From NCBI GenBank assembly GCA_039704465.1, contig JASFAU010000014.1, positions 744,001 through 808,000 of the forward strand: a stretch of DNA of 64,000 nucleotides, read 5' to 3'. Shown in pieces: positions 30,666-39,907 of the stretch. The position numbers and the translations under genes are program-made. This DNA comes from Plasmodiophora brassicae. Its lineage: Eukaryota > Endomyxa > Phytomyxea > Plasmodiophorida > Plasmodiophoridae. Within the stretch, counting starts at the first letter, position 1. Every line of letters starts with the position of its first letter. A model generated the notes under the pieces. The model was given only the letters and a program-made list of their open reading frames with translations, made no database searches and was not told where the DNA came from.

Positions 30666-30820
30666 AACCGGACCACGTCAGCCGCAGCAAGGTCCAAAGC
30701 GAAGCCCAGCTGCGGGTCTTCTGCGGACGACATTCGTTCTGCCTGACGTCTTCCATTGCGCTCGGATGGCAGGCGTCGCTGGTGCCCGATCACGGCGCGG
30801 TACGTGCGTGCCCCGCGTGA

Positions 30821-31205
30821 ACACGTCGTCCGGAGGCTCAACTGGCGGCACTGAGCTGCTAGCTGCTCTAGACCCTGTTCCCGCTGATCACGGGACAATC
30901 GGCGAGCCAGGGCGACCTGGGCCGTCACATCTCATCGAGTGTGCCGACGCACTCGTTCGATTGTCGGTCTTATCGGGAGCGTGACATGGGGAAAACAAGG
31001 TCGGTGGTATCAGCGTTTGCCGTCGAGTCCTTCGGCGCAATTTAACGTGTTGTCGGTTATCGGCTATACATCCTACTCATTCAGTGTCCTGGGTCCGCAA
31101 CGACCCGGTTACGACGGTAGTAGCATCACCTGGAGTTGATCGAGCCGGAGATGTATGCCAGTATTGATCGCGATGAAGGACCTGGCATGCGCTCTCATCG
31201 GATCC
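30821..31205. other. spacer between the recombinase element and the triplicated block
   Basis: No family-like translation. If the first triplicated unit carries the 3' end of a plus-strand gene, the rest of that gene should lie here or further left, but I cannot recognise it. Confidence 0.35.
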
Positions 31206-31487
31206 AGGCCATAGCATCATTGTCGCGGAGCCCAACTGCAACACTCGACAATCAGGTCGTCGTCGGCAGGCTGGTTGAGGATCCCCTACAGCCTGCTGCA
31301 CTTCATAAGGCCGCCTCCCGCCAACACCGCCTATCGAAACGTGCAACGCCTTCGACCGGCGTTCGCGTTCGATCACGAGGCCGATTTCGACCGCCCGTAC
31401 AGAGGCGGCCACCGGCGAGCTCGAGGCGCGACTAACGCAGCCCTGTCCTGCAGGAACAGATGGTCAAATTACGAAACGACGCGATGA
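31206..31487 (+). pseudogene. 3' end of an unidentified gene, copy 1
   Basis: Reading frame RIPYSLLHFIRPPPANTAY then QRLRPAFAFDHEADFDRP runs to a 57-nt intron 31397-31453 with CTAAC branch and CTGCAG acceptor. It then continues NRWSNYETTR and stop. The two other copies keep the same ending (NYGTTR, NNETTR), which supports this splice. I do not recognise the family and cannot find the 5' part to the left, so this may be a truncated gene or the last exons of one. Confidence 0.4.
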
Positions 31488-32003
31488 TGGACACCTGGCG
31501 TCCGCGATGTAGTCATTGCATGCTTCGAATAGAGCGGCAAACTGCACGTGATGGCACGACGACTATACACGGTGTTCGCCCGCGACGACCTATTCCACAC
31601 GCGCGAGCAGAATTCTGGAATGTCAAAGACCCAACGGCGATGCCTGGGTTACACAGACCATCCACCGCGATCCGTTTCGACCAATCTTGTCCAAACGTGG
31701 CAAATAGTAACGGCGAGATCGAGGTGGACACGTCGGGCAAGCGTAATTCGCTTCCGATCGCCTAGGCAGCAATATGCCCGATGTCTGCCTTTCGGGTTGG
31801 GTTAGCCTTGGTCACAGCGATATACAGTCGTACCAACGTCCCGTCATCCGTCTGCTGCAATCGACATAGTCTGCTGGTCAATCGAAGCTTCGATCGACGA
31901 CGCCAGACAACAGAAGAGAAAGGATGAGGTATATGAAATCCATTCTTTGCTGTTGTAGACGTTGTGTTGATGGAATGACTTCCGGCCGGCAATGCGAAGG
32001 CCA

Positions 32004-33404
32004 TCAGCTGGAAAGGGACTGCACTGCTTCGCCGGCAATACGGCGAGTTTTCGGATGGAGGTTAGGGTCAGTCGACAGGACCGACATGAAATCGCGGAAT
32101 TTAACGCGGTCCTGCTGACCTTGCAGGAGACGAAGGCGATGCTGCACAATGAGACGGAAACACGTCAGGACGGGATCCCCGTCCTGAATGACGTCGTCGT
32201 AGCGGACAATCGGACGCCACTTCTTGCCCACTGGGCCTTCATCAGGGTCTGTAAGTGAGTACAGTTCCCATCCATGAGCGGCAAATGTAATCAGGTCGTC
32301 CGATGGGGCGACATCCGCCCAGTATCGATGCCCAAGCATGAACTCCACAAGGCGCGCGCGCCCTTCACGACACGCCATGTCAAGCCAGAACAGTCTCCAC
32401 TCGTGCGAAGCGTTACGAAAGCACTCGTCATATTCGGTTTCCAGCACTTGGTTTTGCAACAAGAAGGGCAGGGAAATGCTACTGGGAGGGGCACTTTCAA
32501 CAACCAGTTCACGCAATTGGGGAGCCAGAACAGCCGAATAAGCGTCAGCGCCTGGCGCTTTCCGGAAGGCAGTCTTGGCAGTTCGTTTCTGTTGGCGCTG
32601 TGGGCGGTTCAGAAGGTCGAGCACTGGGCGCGAGCACTGCGGCGGCAGCCCTGCATCGGACCACGCTTTTACCAGGACCAGTGTTCCAGAACGACGGTTG
32701 ATACCAAAGACGTCAACGAGGAAGCGGCGCACCGTGTCCTCTTTCAATGCATACATGAATGGAAGACGAAGGAAAAGCCTGGGATCGACGTGTAGCGCAT
32801 GCAATACCCCGTTCAAACTGTCGACGGAATCTGCCTCAACCGCTAAGCACAGATTGTCGAGGTGAGATAAATCGTCCTGGGTTAACTGGCCGCGGTAAAC
32901 GGAGACCTTCGTGGGCCAGTCCTCAATGGCACCAATTGACGGGAATGTGCCTGGTTCAACACTTGCATCGATATAGCGTTGAATAGCACGAAGCGCCGGC
33001 TCGTGCCCAATCACGCACGACATGTACTTGGCCGTGATCACGTTCTCAGCCGGGAACGTTCCGTTGCCGAATACGGGATAATTGAGCAGTGCGTCGACGG
33101 CTTGTGAGGCGCGTTCACTAGGCAAGTCGACAATGAGGAGAAGTGCACGGAGGCTGTCATAGCGAAAGCGATGCCAAAGTTGGGCGGACAACATCCATAG
33201 GTCGTTATCGATTTGGCGATCATGACGGAGGGAGTGTAACCACTTACTGGTATCCGTCACCCTCAGCCAATCCCAATCGGTCAGACAGGGTCCAATACCG
33301 CCTGTAACGACGTCTCCGGACAGCATTTGCAGTGGAGGCTGTCCCCCGCAGGTCGACAAAACAGTTACTGCGAGCATGGTGAGGCCCGACGCCCATATGC
33401 CCAT
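32004..33404 (-). CDS. secreted ankyrin-like protein, family member A
   Basis: Single exon of 466 residues from the ATG of MGIWASGLTMLAVTVLST, a signal peptide; the frame also opens earlier with another ATG-less or MGPFLMASVLFSALC start at 33542. After the signal come LQMLSGDVVTGG, LWHRFRYDSLRALLLIVDLPS, NGTFPAENV, and KYMSCVIGHEPALRAIQRYI. A region like degenerate ankyrin helices follows (ACREGRARLVEFMLGHRYWADVAPSDDLITFAA). It ends in a helical tail (LTCFRLIVQHRLRLLQGQQDRVKF). No known domain beyond the ankyrin-like pattern. It is the first of three tandem paralogues lying upstream of the MDN1 3' end. Secretion suggests an extracellular or effector-type role, which is inference. Confidence 0.7.
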   Translation of the reverse strand: MGIWASGLTMLAVTVLSTCGGQPPLQMLSGDVVTGGIGPCLTDWDWLRVTDTSKWLHSLRHDRQIDNDLWMLSAQLWHRFRYDSLRALLLIVDLPSERASQAVDALLNYPVFGNGTFPAENVITAKYMSCVIGHEPALRAIQRYIDASVEPGTFPSIGAIEDWPTKVSVYRGQLTQDDLSHLDNLCLAVEADSVDSLNGVLHALHVDPRLFLRLPFMYALKEDTVRRFLVDVFGINRRSGTLVLVKAWSDAGLPPQCSRPVLDLLNRPQRQQKRTAKTAFRKAPGADAYSAVLAPQLRELVVESAPPSSISLPFLLQNQVLETEYDECFRNASHEWRLFWLDMACREGRARLVEFMLGHRYWADVAPSDDLITFAAHGWELYSLTDPDEGPVGKKWRPIVRYDDVIQDGDPVLTCFRLIVQHRLRLLQGQQDRVKFRDFMSVLSTDPNLHPKTRRIAGEAVQSLSS

Positions 33405-33767
33405 CGTAGCCGGTCGTTGCCTCACGACTGAAGGTGCTGACGAGGTGTGGCCAGTGCTTGAATGCGGGCTCCGGTCGGCGCGCAGTCCCTCCTGACTGCA
33501 CAGCGCCGAAAATAGCACAGAAGCCATCAAAAATGGGCCCAAAACTGCTCACTGCCCGGTCAGGCCCAAACGCACCTCAGCCGCAAGTTGTGCGCCTGTC
33601 CCCCACTAGTGGTCCAAACAGAAAGAAAATCACGTGCTGAACACATGGAATATGTGGAACATTGCGGCACAAGAGTATTCAAAATGTTTACCACTTACGA
33701 TAAACCACTGGGAGCCGTCACATGCACCAATCCATTATAACTTACGGCCAAGATGCATTACCGAGAC

Positions 33768-34095
33768 TGGGCTGTTATGATGTTATCCGTCCAGGTAGTC
33801 GTCTACCTGCAATCGTTCATTCGGATACGACACTTCAGCCTCAAAATGCTTCCCGATTCGTCGTCCTCGCATGCATCAATAACAATCCGAACGACCCGCT
33901 GCCCGGTCTGGTTGGCCCGTCCAGCTGGTGACACTGGTACACCCGGTCCTGCGACATCACCGCGTGCGAAGCAATGAACATCAACTGATTCGTCCCATAC
34001 TGGTCTTTGCGATGTGCGTCGATCGATATTGGGTCCAGGGCGTCTTCAAGCAGGGCACCGATCGGATCGCGCCTGTCCGTCACTGGTTGCGAAAC
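33768..34095 (-). pseudogene. MDN1 3'-end fragment, copy in unit 1
   Basis: The minus strand retains MDN1 MIDAS-domain sequence (GALLEDALD, DAHRKDQYGTNQLMFIASHA) with substitutions, frame loss and an internal deletion relative to 39950-40319. It has no start and no upstream exons, so it is nonfunctional. Confidence 0.85.
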
Positions 34096-34359
34096 AGGCG
34101 ATGGCATCATTGACGTCTTCCTCATGACGGGAACGCCCATCGACAACAACGTCCCCAGAAAGCTGGTTTGGCACATCCCCGTACGTGCCCTACAACGTGC
34201 AGCACTTCATGAGGCGGCCTGCGCCAAGATCGCCTATCGAATAAACGTTGGTGATTCGTTAACGAGATCGCTCGTGCAGAGTCGGCCGACCACCGGCGAG
34301 GCCGAGGCACCGGCCTGTCCTGCAGGAGTATATTGCCAAATTACGGGACGACGCGATGA
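34096..34359 (+). pseudogene. 3' end of an unidentified gene, copy 2
   Basis: Homologous to 31206-31487. It keeps SPYVPYNVQHFMRRP but then meets a stop (near 34232) and has lost part of the middle. The CTGCAG acceptor and terminal NYGTTR remain recognisable. Confidence 0.55.
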
Positions 34360-34971
34360 TGGGCACCAGCTGGCGTCCGCGATGTGGCCGCTGCATGCTC
34401 CGGATCGATAGAGCGGCAACCATGCTGCACTCCCCTTATGATGACGATGTTGGTATCGGGACCCGCGTAAGTCGCCGTCTTACAGTAGCTGACAGCTGCA
34501 TGCACGTGATGGCACGCCGACAATACACGACGTTCGCCCGTGTCGACCTGTCTCGCACGTGCAGGTCCGTTAAATGCCATGGATCCAACGGAGGTGCCGT
34601 GCCTGCGTGACACACATTACCGCCCACCGCGATTAGAGGAGCCGATTCGAACGATTTGTCAATACGTTATAGATGATAACGACGCGGTGCACACGTCGGG
34701 CAAGCGTTCACTTCCGATCACCTGGGCGGCAATATGACCGATCTATGTCTTTGGATGGGTTAGCCTTGCAACAGCGATACACAATCGTATCAACCCCCCG
34801 TCACCATATTTCTAGATCTGTTGCAAACGAATTCTCTGCTGGTCAACCAAAGCAACGATCGATGATGCCAGGCAACAGACGAGAAAGGATCATCAGCCGT
34901 CAACACACTTTGTATGAAATTCAATATTGTCGTAGACGTCACATTGATGCAAAGATGTCGGCCCGGGAATG
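34360..34971. other. unit-2 spacer
   Basis: Homologous to the corresponding spacers of units 1 and 3, including a shared segment tgggttagcctt upstream of the gene 3' end. No gene supported. Confidence 0.5.
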
Positions 34972-36336
34972 TTAGAGCCATCTGCGGGAGAGGGACCGCG
35001 CTGCTTCGTCGGCAATACGACGAGCTTCCGGATGGAGGTCACGATCAGTCGACAGGACCGACATGAAATCCCGGAAATTACGGCGGTCCTGCTGACCTTG
35101 CAGAAGATGAAGGCGGTGCTGGACAATGAGACGGAAACAGGTCAGGACGGGATCCCCGTCATGAATGACGTCGTCGTATCGCACAGTCGGACGAATCTTC
35201 TTGTCCACAGGGCCTTGAGGGTTTGTCAATGAGTACAGTTCCCAGCCACGAGCGACACGCGTAGTGAGGTCGTCCGATGGAGCGACGTCCGCCCAGTATC
35301 GATGCCCAAGCATGAACTCCACAAGGCGCACTCGTCCTTCACGACACGCCATGTCAAGCCAGAGCTCTCTCCACTCTTGCGAAGCGTTACGAAAGCACTC
35401 GTCATACGCGGTTTCCAGCACTTGATTTTGCATCCTGAAGAGTCTGACCATCGTTCTGGAAGGAGCATTTTCAGCAATCAGCTCACGTAATTGGATGGCA
35501 AACTCCGCGCGTTGCTTCTCTGGGTCAGGTTGAAGGCGGAGCAGTTGGTCCATCTTCTGCGGCGGCAGGCCTGCATCGGATCCCGCCCCTACCAACGTCC
35601 GTGCTCCAACACGACAGTCCAAACCGACCTGATCGACGATGAAGCCACGTGTCATGTTCTCTTTCAGCGCGTACATGAATGGAATACGAGCGAACCAGAA
35701 GCCGATCCTCAAATCACCGGACAACTTTCGCACTGCTCTGTTTAAACTGTCCACGGAATCTGCCGCAACGGCTGAGCATAGATTGTCGATATGTTGTGAA
35801 TCATCCTGGATGAACTGACGGCGGTACACGGAGATCTTGGTGGCCCACTCGTCAATGGCACCAATTGATGGGGCGGTGCCAGGTTCAACACTTGTGTTGA
35901 TGTAGCGTTGAATAGCACGAAGCGCCGGCTGGTGCCCAATCACGCACGACATGTACTTGGCCAAGACTACGTTTTCAGCAGGGAACGTCCCGTTACCAAA
36001 CATGGGACAATTGAGCAGTGCGTCGATGGCTTGAGGGGCGCGTCCACTGGGCAAGTCGACAATAAGGAGAAGTGCACGAAGGCTGTCATAGCGAAAGCGA
36101 TGCCAGAGTTTGGCGGACAGCTTCAACAGGTCGTAATCAGTTTGACGACCGTGTCGGAGGGAGTGTAACCATGCACTGGTTTCCGTCAACCTCAGCCACT
36201 CGCTGTCGGTCAGGCTGGATCCAATACCGCCTGTAACGATGTCGCCGGACAGAATTCCCAGTACTGGAGGCTGACTCGTACATGCCGACAAAACCATCGC
36301 TGCGATTATAGTGAGGCCCGGCGCCCAAATGCCCAT
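34972..36336 (-). CDS. secreted ankyrin-like protein, family member B
   Basis: Single exon, 454 residues, starting directly at the signal peptide (MGIWAPGLTIIAAMVLSA). It has the same layout as A: LGILSGDIVTGG, LWHRFRYDSLRALLLIVDLPS, NGTFPAENVVLAKYMSC, RAIQRYINTSVEPG, ACREGRVRLVEFMLGHRYW, then the helical tail ending in SLSRRWL. It is the most diverged of the three copies, with changes spread along its length, yet the frame is intact. That suggests it has been kept as protein. The N-terminal signal and the conserved FRYDSLRALLL block are the best family markers. Confidence 0.7.
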   Translation of the reverse strand: MGIWAPGLTIIAAMVLSACTSQPPVLGILSGDIVTGGIGSSLTDSEWLRLTETSAWLHSLRHGRQTDYDLLKLSAKLWHRFRYDSLRALLLIVDLPSGRAPQAIDALLNCPMFGNGTFPAENVVLAKYMSCVIGHQPALRAIQRYINTSVEPGTAPSIGAIDEWATKISVYRRQFIQDDSQHIDNLCSAVAADSVDSLNRAVRKLSGDLRIGFWFARIPFMYALKENMTRGFIVDQVGLDCRVGARTLVGAGSDAGLPPQKMDQLLRLQPDPEKQRAEFAIQLRELIAENAPSRTMVRLFRMQNQVLETAYDECFRNASQEWRELWLDMACREGRVRLVEFMLGHRYWADVAPSDDLTTRVARGWELYSLTNPQGPVDKKIRPTVRYDDVIHDGDPVLTCFRLIVQHRLHLLQGQQDRRNFRDFMSVLSTDRDLHPEARRIADEAARSLSRRWL

Positions 36337-36734
36337 CGTAGCCGGTCGTTGCTTGACGGTGCGGACGGGTGCTGCCGATTTGTGGCCAGTGCTGGAATGC
36401 GGGCTTCGTGCAGTTCCGAAAATAGGTAGGTAGCCGGTAGGTCAGTGGCCATATATATAGTAACGGGGCCCAAACGAACCTCAGGAATCTGTCCACCAGT
36501 GGTCGTCCGCTCAGAAGGAATGCTCGCGTTTAAAACATGGAGTCAGGTGCAAGTTGCGGCATACCATGGTACCTAACAGATTATTCCAAATAGTTACGAT
36601 TTACAATACATCACTGGAGCTGACGAGACTGGCGATGCCCGTGTGTTATGACGTATTCAAATACATCAGTTCATTTTAACGTACGGATGAGTTGAGTTAT
36701 TGAGACCGGGCGGCTGAACCATTGCCGAAGCGCG

Positions 36735-37105
36735 TCGGCAACGACTAGGGGAAGGCGGCGGTTCGTTTCAGGATGATGTAAAACGGGAACGGGATCGGAA
36801 CCCGTCTAGGTAGTCGTTCACCTGCAATCGCCCATTCGGATACGATACTGATTTGAGCCGCAGAATGCTTTTTCGACTCGTCGTCCTCGCATGTATCAAT
36901 GACGATCAGGACGACCAGCTGCCCGTTCTGGAGCGCCCGCCTCAACTGGCGACGCAGGTGCTCTCGGGCCTGCTGAATCAACGCGTCCGAAATAATGAAC
37001 AGCAACTGATTCGGTCCATACTGGTCTTCACGATGCGCATCGAGACGGTCCAGGGCACCCTCAAGCAAGGCCCCGAACCGCGTCTGTTGGTCATTGAACG
37101 CGAAC
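36735..37105 (-). pseudogene. MDN1 3'-end fragment, copy in unit 2
   Basis: Closely follows MDN1: LEGALDRLDAHREDQYG, NQLLFIISDALIQQ, NGQLVVLIVID, CEDDESK, then a frame shift, then PFYIILKRTA. It is less decayed than the unit-1 copy. No start or upstream exons, so nonfunctional. Confidence 0.88.
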
Positions 37106-37398
37106 AGGCAATGACATCATGCAAGTCTATGTGCCCAACCCTCACGGGATCGAACGCCCATCGTCAATCAGGCCGTCGGTCAGCTGGTTGAGCAGACCCC
37201 CGTACGTGCCCTACAACGTGCGGCATTTCATGAGGAAGCCTCCCGGCAAGACCGCCTATCGAAACATGCAACGCCTTCGACCGGCGTTCGCCTTGGATCG
37301 CGAGGTCAACTTCGACCTCCCGTACAGGGTCTGCCCGGCCACCGGCGAGCTCGAGGCGCACCCAACGCAGATTGTCAAACAACGAAACGACGCGATGA
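37106..37398 (+). pseudogene. 3' end of an unidentified gene, copy 3
   Basis: Best-preserved copy upstream of the intron: RPSVSWLSRPPYVPYNVRHF, KPPGKTAYRNMQRLRPAF. The acceptor has decayed from CTGCAG to AACGCAG, and the ending reads NNETTR. Its parent gene is not in the window. Confidence 0.5.
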
Positions 37399-38172
37399 TG
37401 GACGCACCTGGCGTCCGCGAAGTGGTCTCTGCAGCCATGCTGCACTCCCCTGATGATGAATCACGACCCGCGCAAGTAGCCAGTTTTACAGTAGCTGACT
37501 GCACGTGATGGCACGCCGACAATACACGGCATTCGCACCCGTAGATCTGTTCCACACGCGCAGATTCATCAAATGCCATGGCAACCACGAAGCAACGTGA
37601 GCAGTATGGATCGGGTTGCAGTCCAGGCAGTAGGCGTCGTTGCGATCGTGGCGATTGCTGGCGCAGTTGACGCTCTGCAGGTAACGCACTCCAGCTTGGC
37701 GTCCTCGATGGGGCCATTCATGGAGGCGGCGACCTCCAACTTGATGCTTCGAAGCCAACGGCGGCGCCTGGGTTACACGAATTGCCGTCTATCGCGATTA
37801 AAAGAGGTGCCGTTGCGATCAATTTTGTTCAAACGTTGCAAATGGCAACGACGAGACCGAGGCGGACACGTACCTCGGGCAAGCGGGATTATCGCTTCCA
37901 ACCGCTTCGCTAGCAAATCTGTCTTATCACTTATCTTTCGGACTGGGTTAGCCTTACCACAGCCATATACAGTCGTACCAACGTCCCGACATCGGTCCGC
38001 TGCAAGCGAAAGGTCTGCTGGTCAAACAAATTAAAGCAACGATCGATGACGGCAGACGGCAGACGAGAAAAGGTCATACGTCATCAGCCGCCAACACAAT
38101 GTGTATGAAATTTCATTACCGTTGTAGGCGTTTCGTTGATGCAATGACGACTGGCCGTGAATATGAGGGCCA
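37399..38172. other. unit-3 spacer
   Basis: Repeat-derived sequence homologous to the other two units. Short open frames only. Confidence 0.5.
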
Positions 38173-39585
38173 TCAGCTGGAAAGGGAGTGCACTGCTTCG
38201 CCGGCAATACGGCGAGCATTCGGATGGAGGTCAGGGTCAGTCGACAGGACCGACATGAAATCGAGGAATTTAACGCAGTCCTGCTGACCTTGCAGGAGAC
38301 GAAGGCGACGCTGGACAATGAGACGGAAACACGTCAGGACGGGATCCCCGTCCTGAATGACGTCGTCGTAGCGGACAATCGGACGCCTCTTCTTGCCCAC
38401 TGGGCCTTCATCAGGGTCTGTAAGTGAGTACAGTTCCCAGCCACGAGCGGCAAACGTAATCAAGTCGTCCGATGGGACGACATCCGCCCAGTATCGATGC
38501 CCAAGCATGAACTCCACAAGGCGCGCGCGTCCTTCACGACACGCCATGTCAAGCCAGAACAGTTTCCACTCGTGCGAAGCGTTACGAAAGCACTCGTCAT
38601 ATGCGGTTTCCAGCACTTGATTTTGGAACAAGAAGGGCACGGAAGCGTTACTGGGAGGGGCACTTTCAACAACTCGCTCACGCAATTGGAGAGCCAGAAC
38701 AGCCGAATATTGATTCGAAAGCGAAGCGCCGGCGCCTGACGCCTTCCGGAAGGCAGTCTTCGCAATTCGTTGCCTTTTCCGTGTGCGGTCTAGAAGAACA
38801 AGTAGTGGGTGCAAGTACTGAGGCGTCAGTCCTGCATCGGACCCCGCTTCTAGGGCCAGGAGCAGTGTTCCGATACCGAGGGTTTCATCCAGGAAGCCAC
38901 GCACCGTGTCCTCTTTCAGCGCATACATGAATGGAAGACGAGCGAACCGGAAAACAAGCCTGGGATCAACGTGCAACGCTTCCAGTGCCCCCTTCAAACC
39001 GTCGACGGAATCTGTCTCAACCGCTAAGCACAGATTGTCGAGGTGAGGTAAATCGCCCTGGGTTAACTGGCCGCGGTAAACGGAGACCTTCGTGGGCCAG
39101 TCCTCAATGGCACCAATTGACGGGAATGTGCCTGGTTCAACACTTGCATCGATATAGCGTTGAATAGCACGAAGCGCCGGCTGGTGCCCAATCACGCACG
39201 ACATGTACTTGGCCAAGACAACGTTTTCAGTCGGGAACGTTCAGTTACCAAACATGTGACAATTGAGCAGTGCCTCGATGGCTGGAGAGACGCGTCCACT
39301 CGGCAAGTCGACGATAAGAAGAAGTGCACGAAGGCTGTCATAGCGAAAGCGATGCCAAAGTTTGGCGGACAGCATCAACGTGTCGTTATCGATTCGGCGA
39401 CGATGACGGAGGGAGTGAAACCATCCATTGATCTCCGTCAAACTCAGCCAATCCCAATCGGTCAGACAGGGTCCAATACCGCCTGTAACGATGTCGTCGG
39501 ACAGCATTTGCAGTGGAGGCTGACCCGCGCATGTCGACAAAACGGTCCCTGCTCGTATTGTGAGGCCCGGCGCCCAAACGCCCAT
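38173..39585 (-). pseudogene. secreted ankyrin-like family member C, one premature stop
   Basis: Same architecture as A and B, closest to A. It starts MGVWAPGLTIRAGTVLS at 39585. The frame is intact from start to end except one TGA at 39243-39241, where A and B have GGA or GGG in FGNGTFP. After the stop the frame continues in register (AKYMSCVIGHQPALRAIQRY ... LHPNARRIAGEAV) to 38173. A single recent G-to-T change explains it. Either this is a young pseudogene, or the stop is suppressed, or the base is an assembly error. Confidence 0.8.
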
Positions 39586-39907
39586 CTTATCCGGTCGTTG
39601 CCTGACGACTGACGGTGCTGACGAGGTGTGGCCAGTGCTTGAATGCGGCTCCGGTCGGCGCGCAGTCGCTCCTGAATGCACTGCGCCGAAAATAGGCCAG
39701 TGGCAATACAACACGGGTCGAAACGAACCCCAGAAGCATAGGTCTGTCCCCCTGTCGTTGTCCAATCAGAAAACATGAAGTCATGTGGAAATTGCGATGC
39801 CTACCACTTCATTCCAATTGGTTACAACCTACAATACATCACTGGAGCCGACCAGATTGGCGATTTCCGGGTGTTATGACTTACACATCAGTTCATTATA
39901 AGTTGGG
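39586..39907. other. spacer between gene C and the MDN1 stop
   Basis: Copies of this spacer flank both MDN1 fragments further left, so it belongs to the triplicated unit. No gene. Confidence 0.5.

Larger units (their letters stand above)
29256..30820 (+). mobile_element. broken Crypton-like tyrosine-recombinase element
   Basis: Three pieces are visible. 29256-29867 (203 residues) ends in a helical block (LTPIERILAD, KHRSQQPALKHFGRFL) like a recombinase N-terminal arm. 29913-30105 encodes SQDLLERFASFLQRHTP and KHSTTNFLFQLNDALVDRF, a core-binding-like domain continuing to ASCYRKV. The catalytic half appears as FTILWNVLGRASEATFL plus EKQDLRF, where the Arg of GRASEA matches the first catalytic arginine of tyrosine recombinases. 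The catalytic half lies inverted at 30110-30290 and direct at 30530-30720. Stops and the palindrome break the gene. The Crypton assignment rests on motif shape, not on a search. Confidence 0.5.
31206..34095. repeat. tandem triplication, unit 1
   Basis: Starts aggccatagcatcattg. It contains a plus-strand 3' gene fragment, secreted gene A (minus) and a decayed copy of the MDN1 3' end (minus). The right edge is a junction at which MDN1 homology stops and unit 2 begins. Confidence 0.85.
34096..37105. repeat. tandem triplication, unit 2
   Basis: Starts aggcgatggcatcattg. Same order as unit 1: plus-strand gene 3' fragment, secreted gene B, MDN1 3' fragment. The two internal junctions fall at the same MDN1 position, so they share one original breakpoint. 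Confidence 0.85.

Noticed and set aside
38173..39216. Separate 347-residue gene on the minus strand
   Set aside because: It is the downstream part of paralogue C after the in-frame TGA; the frame begins without an ATG.
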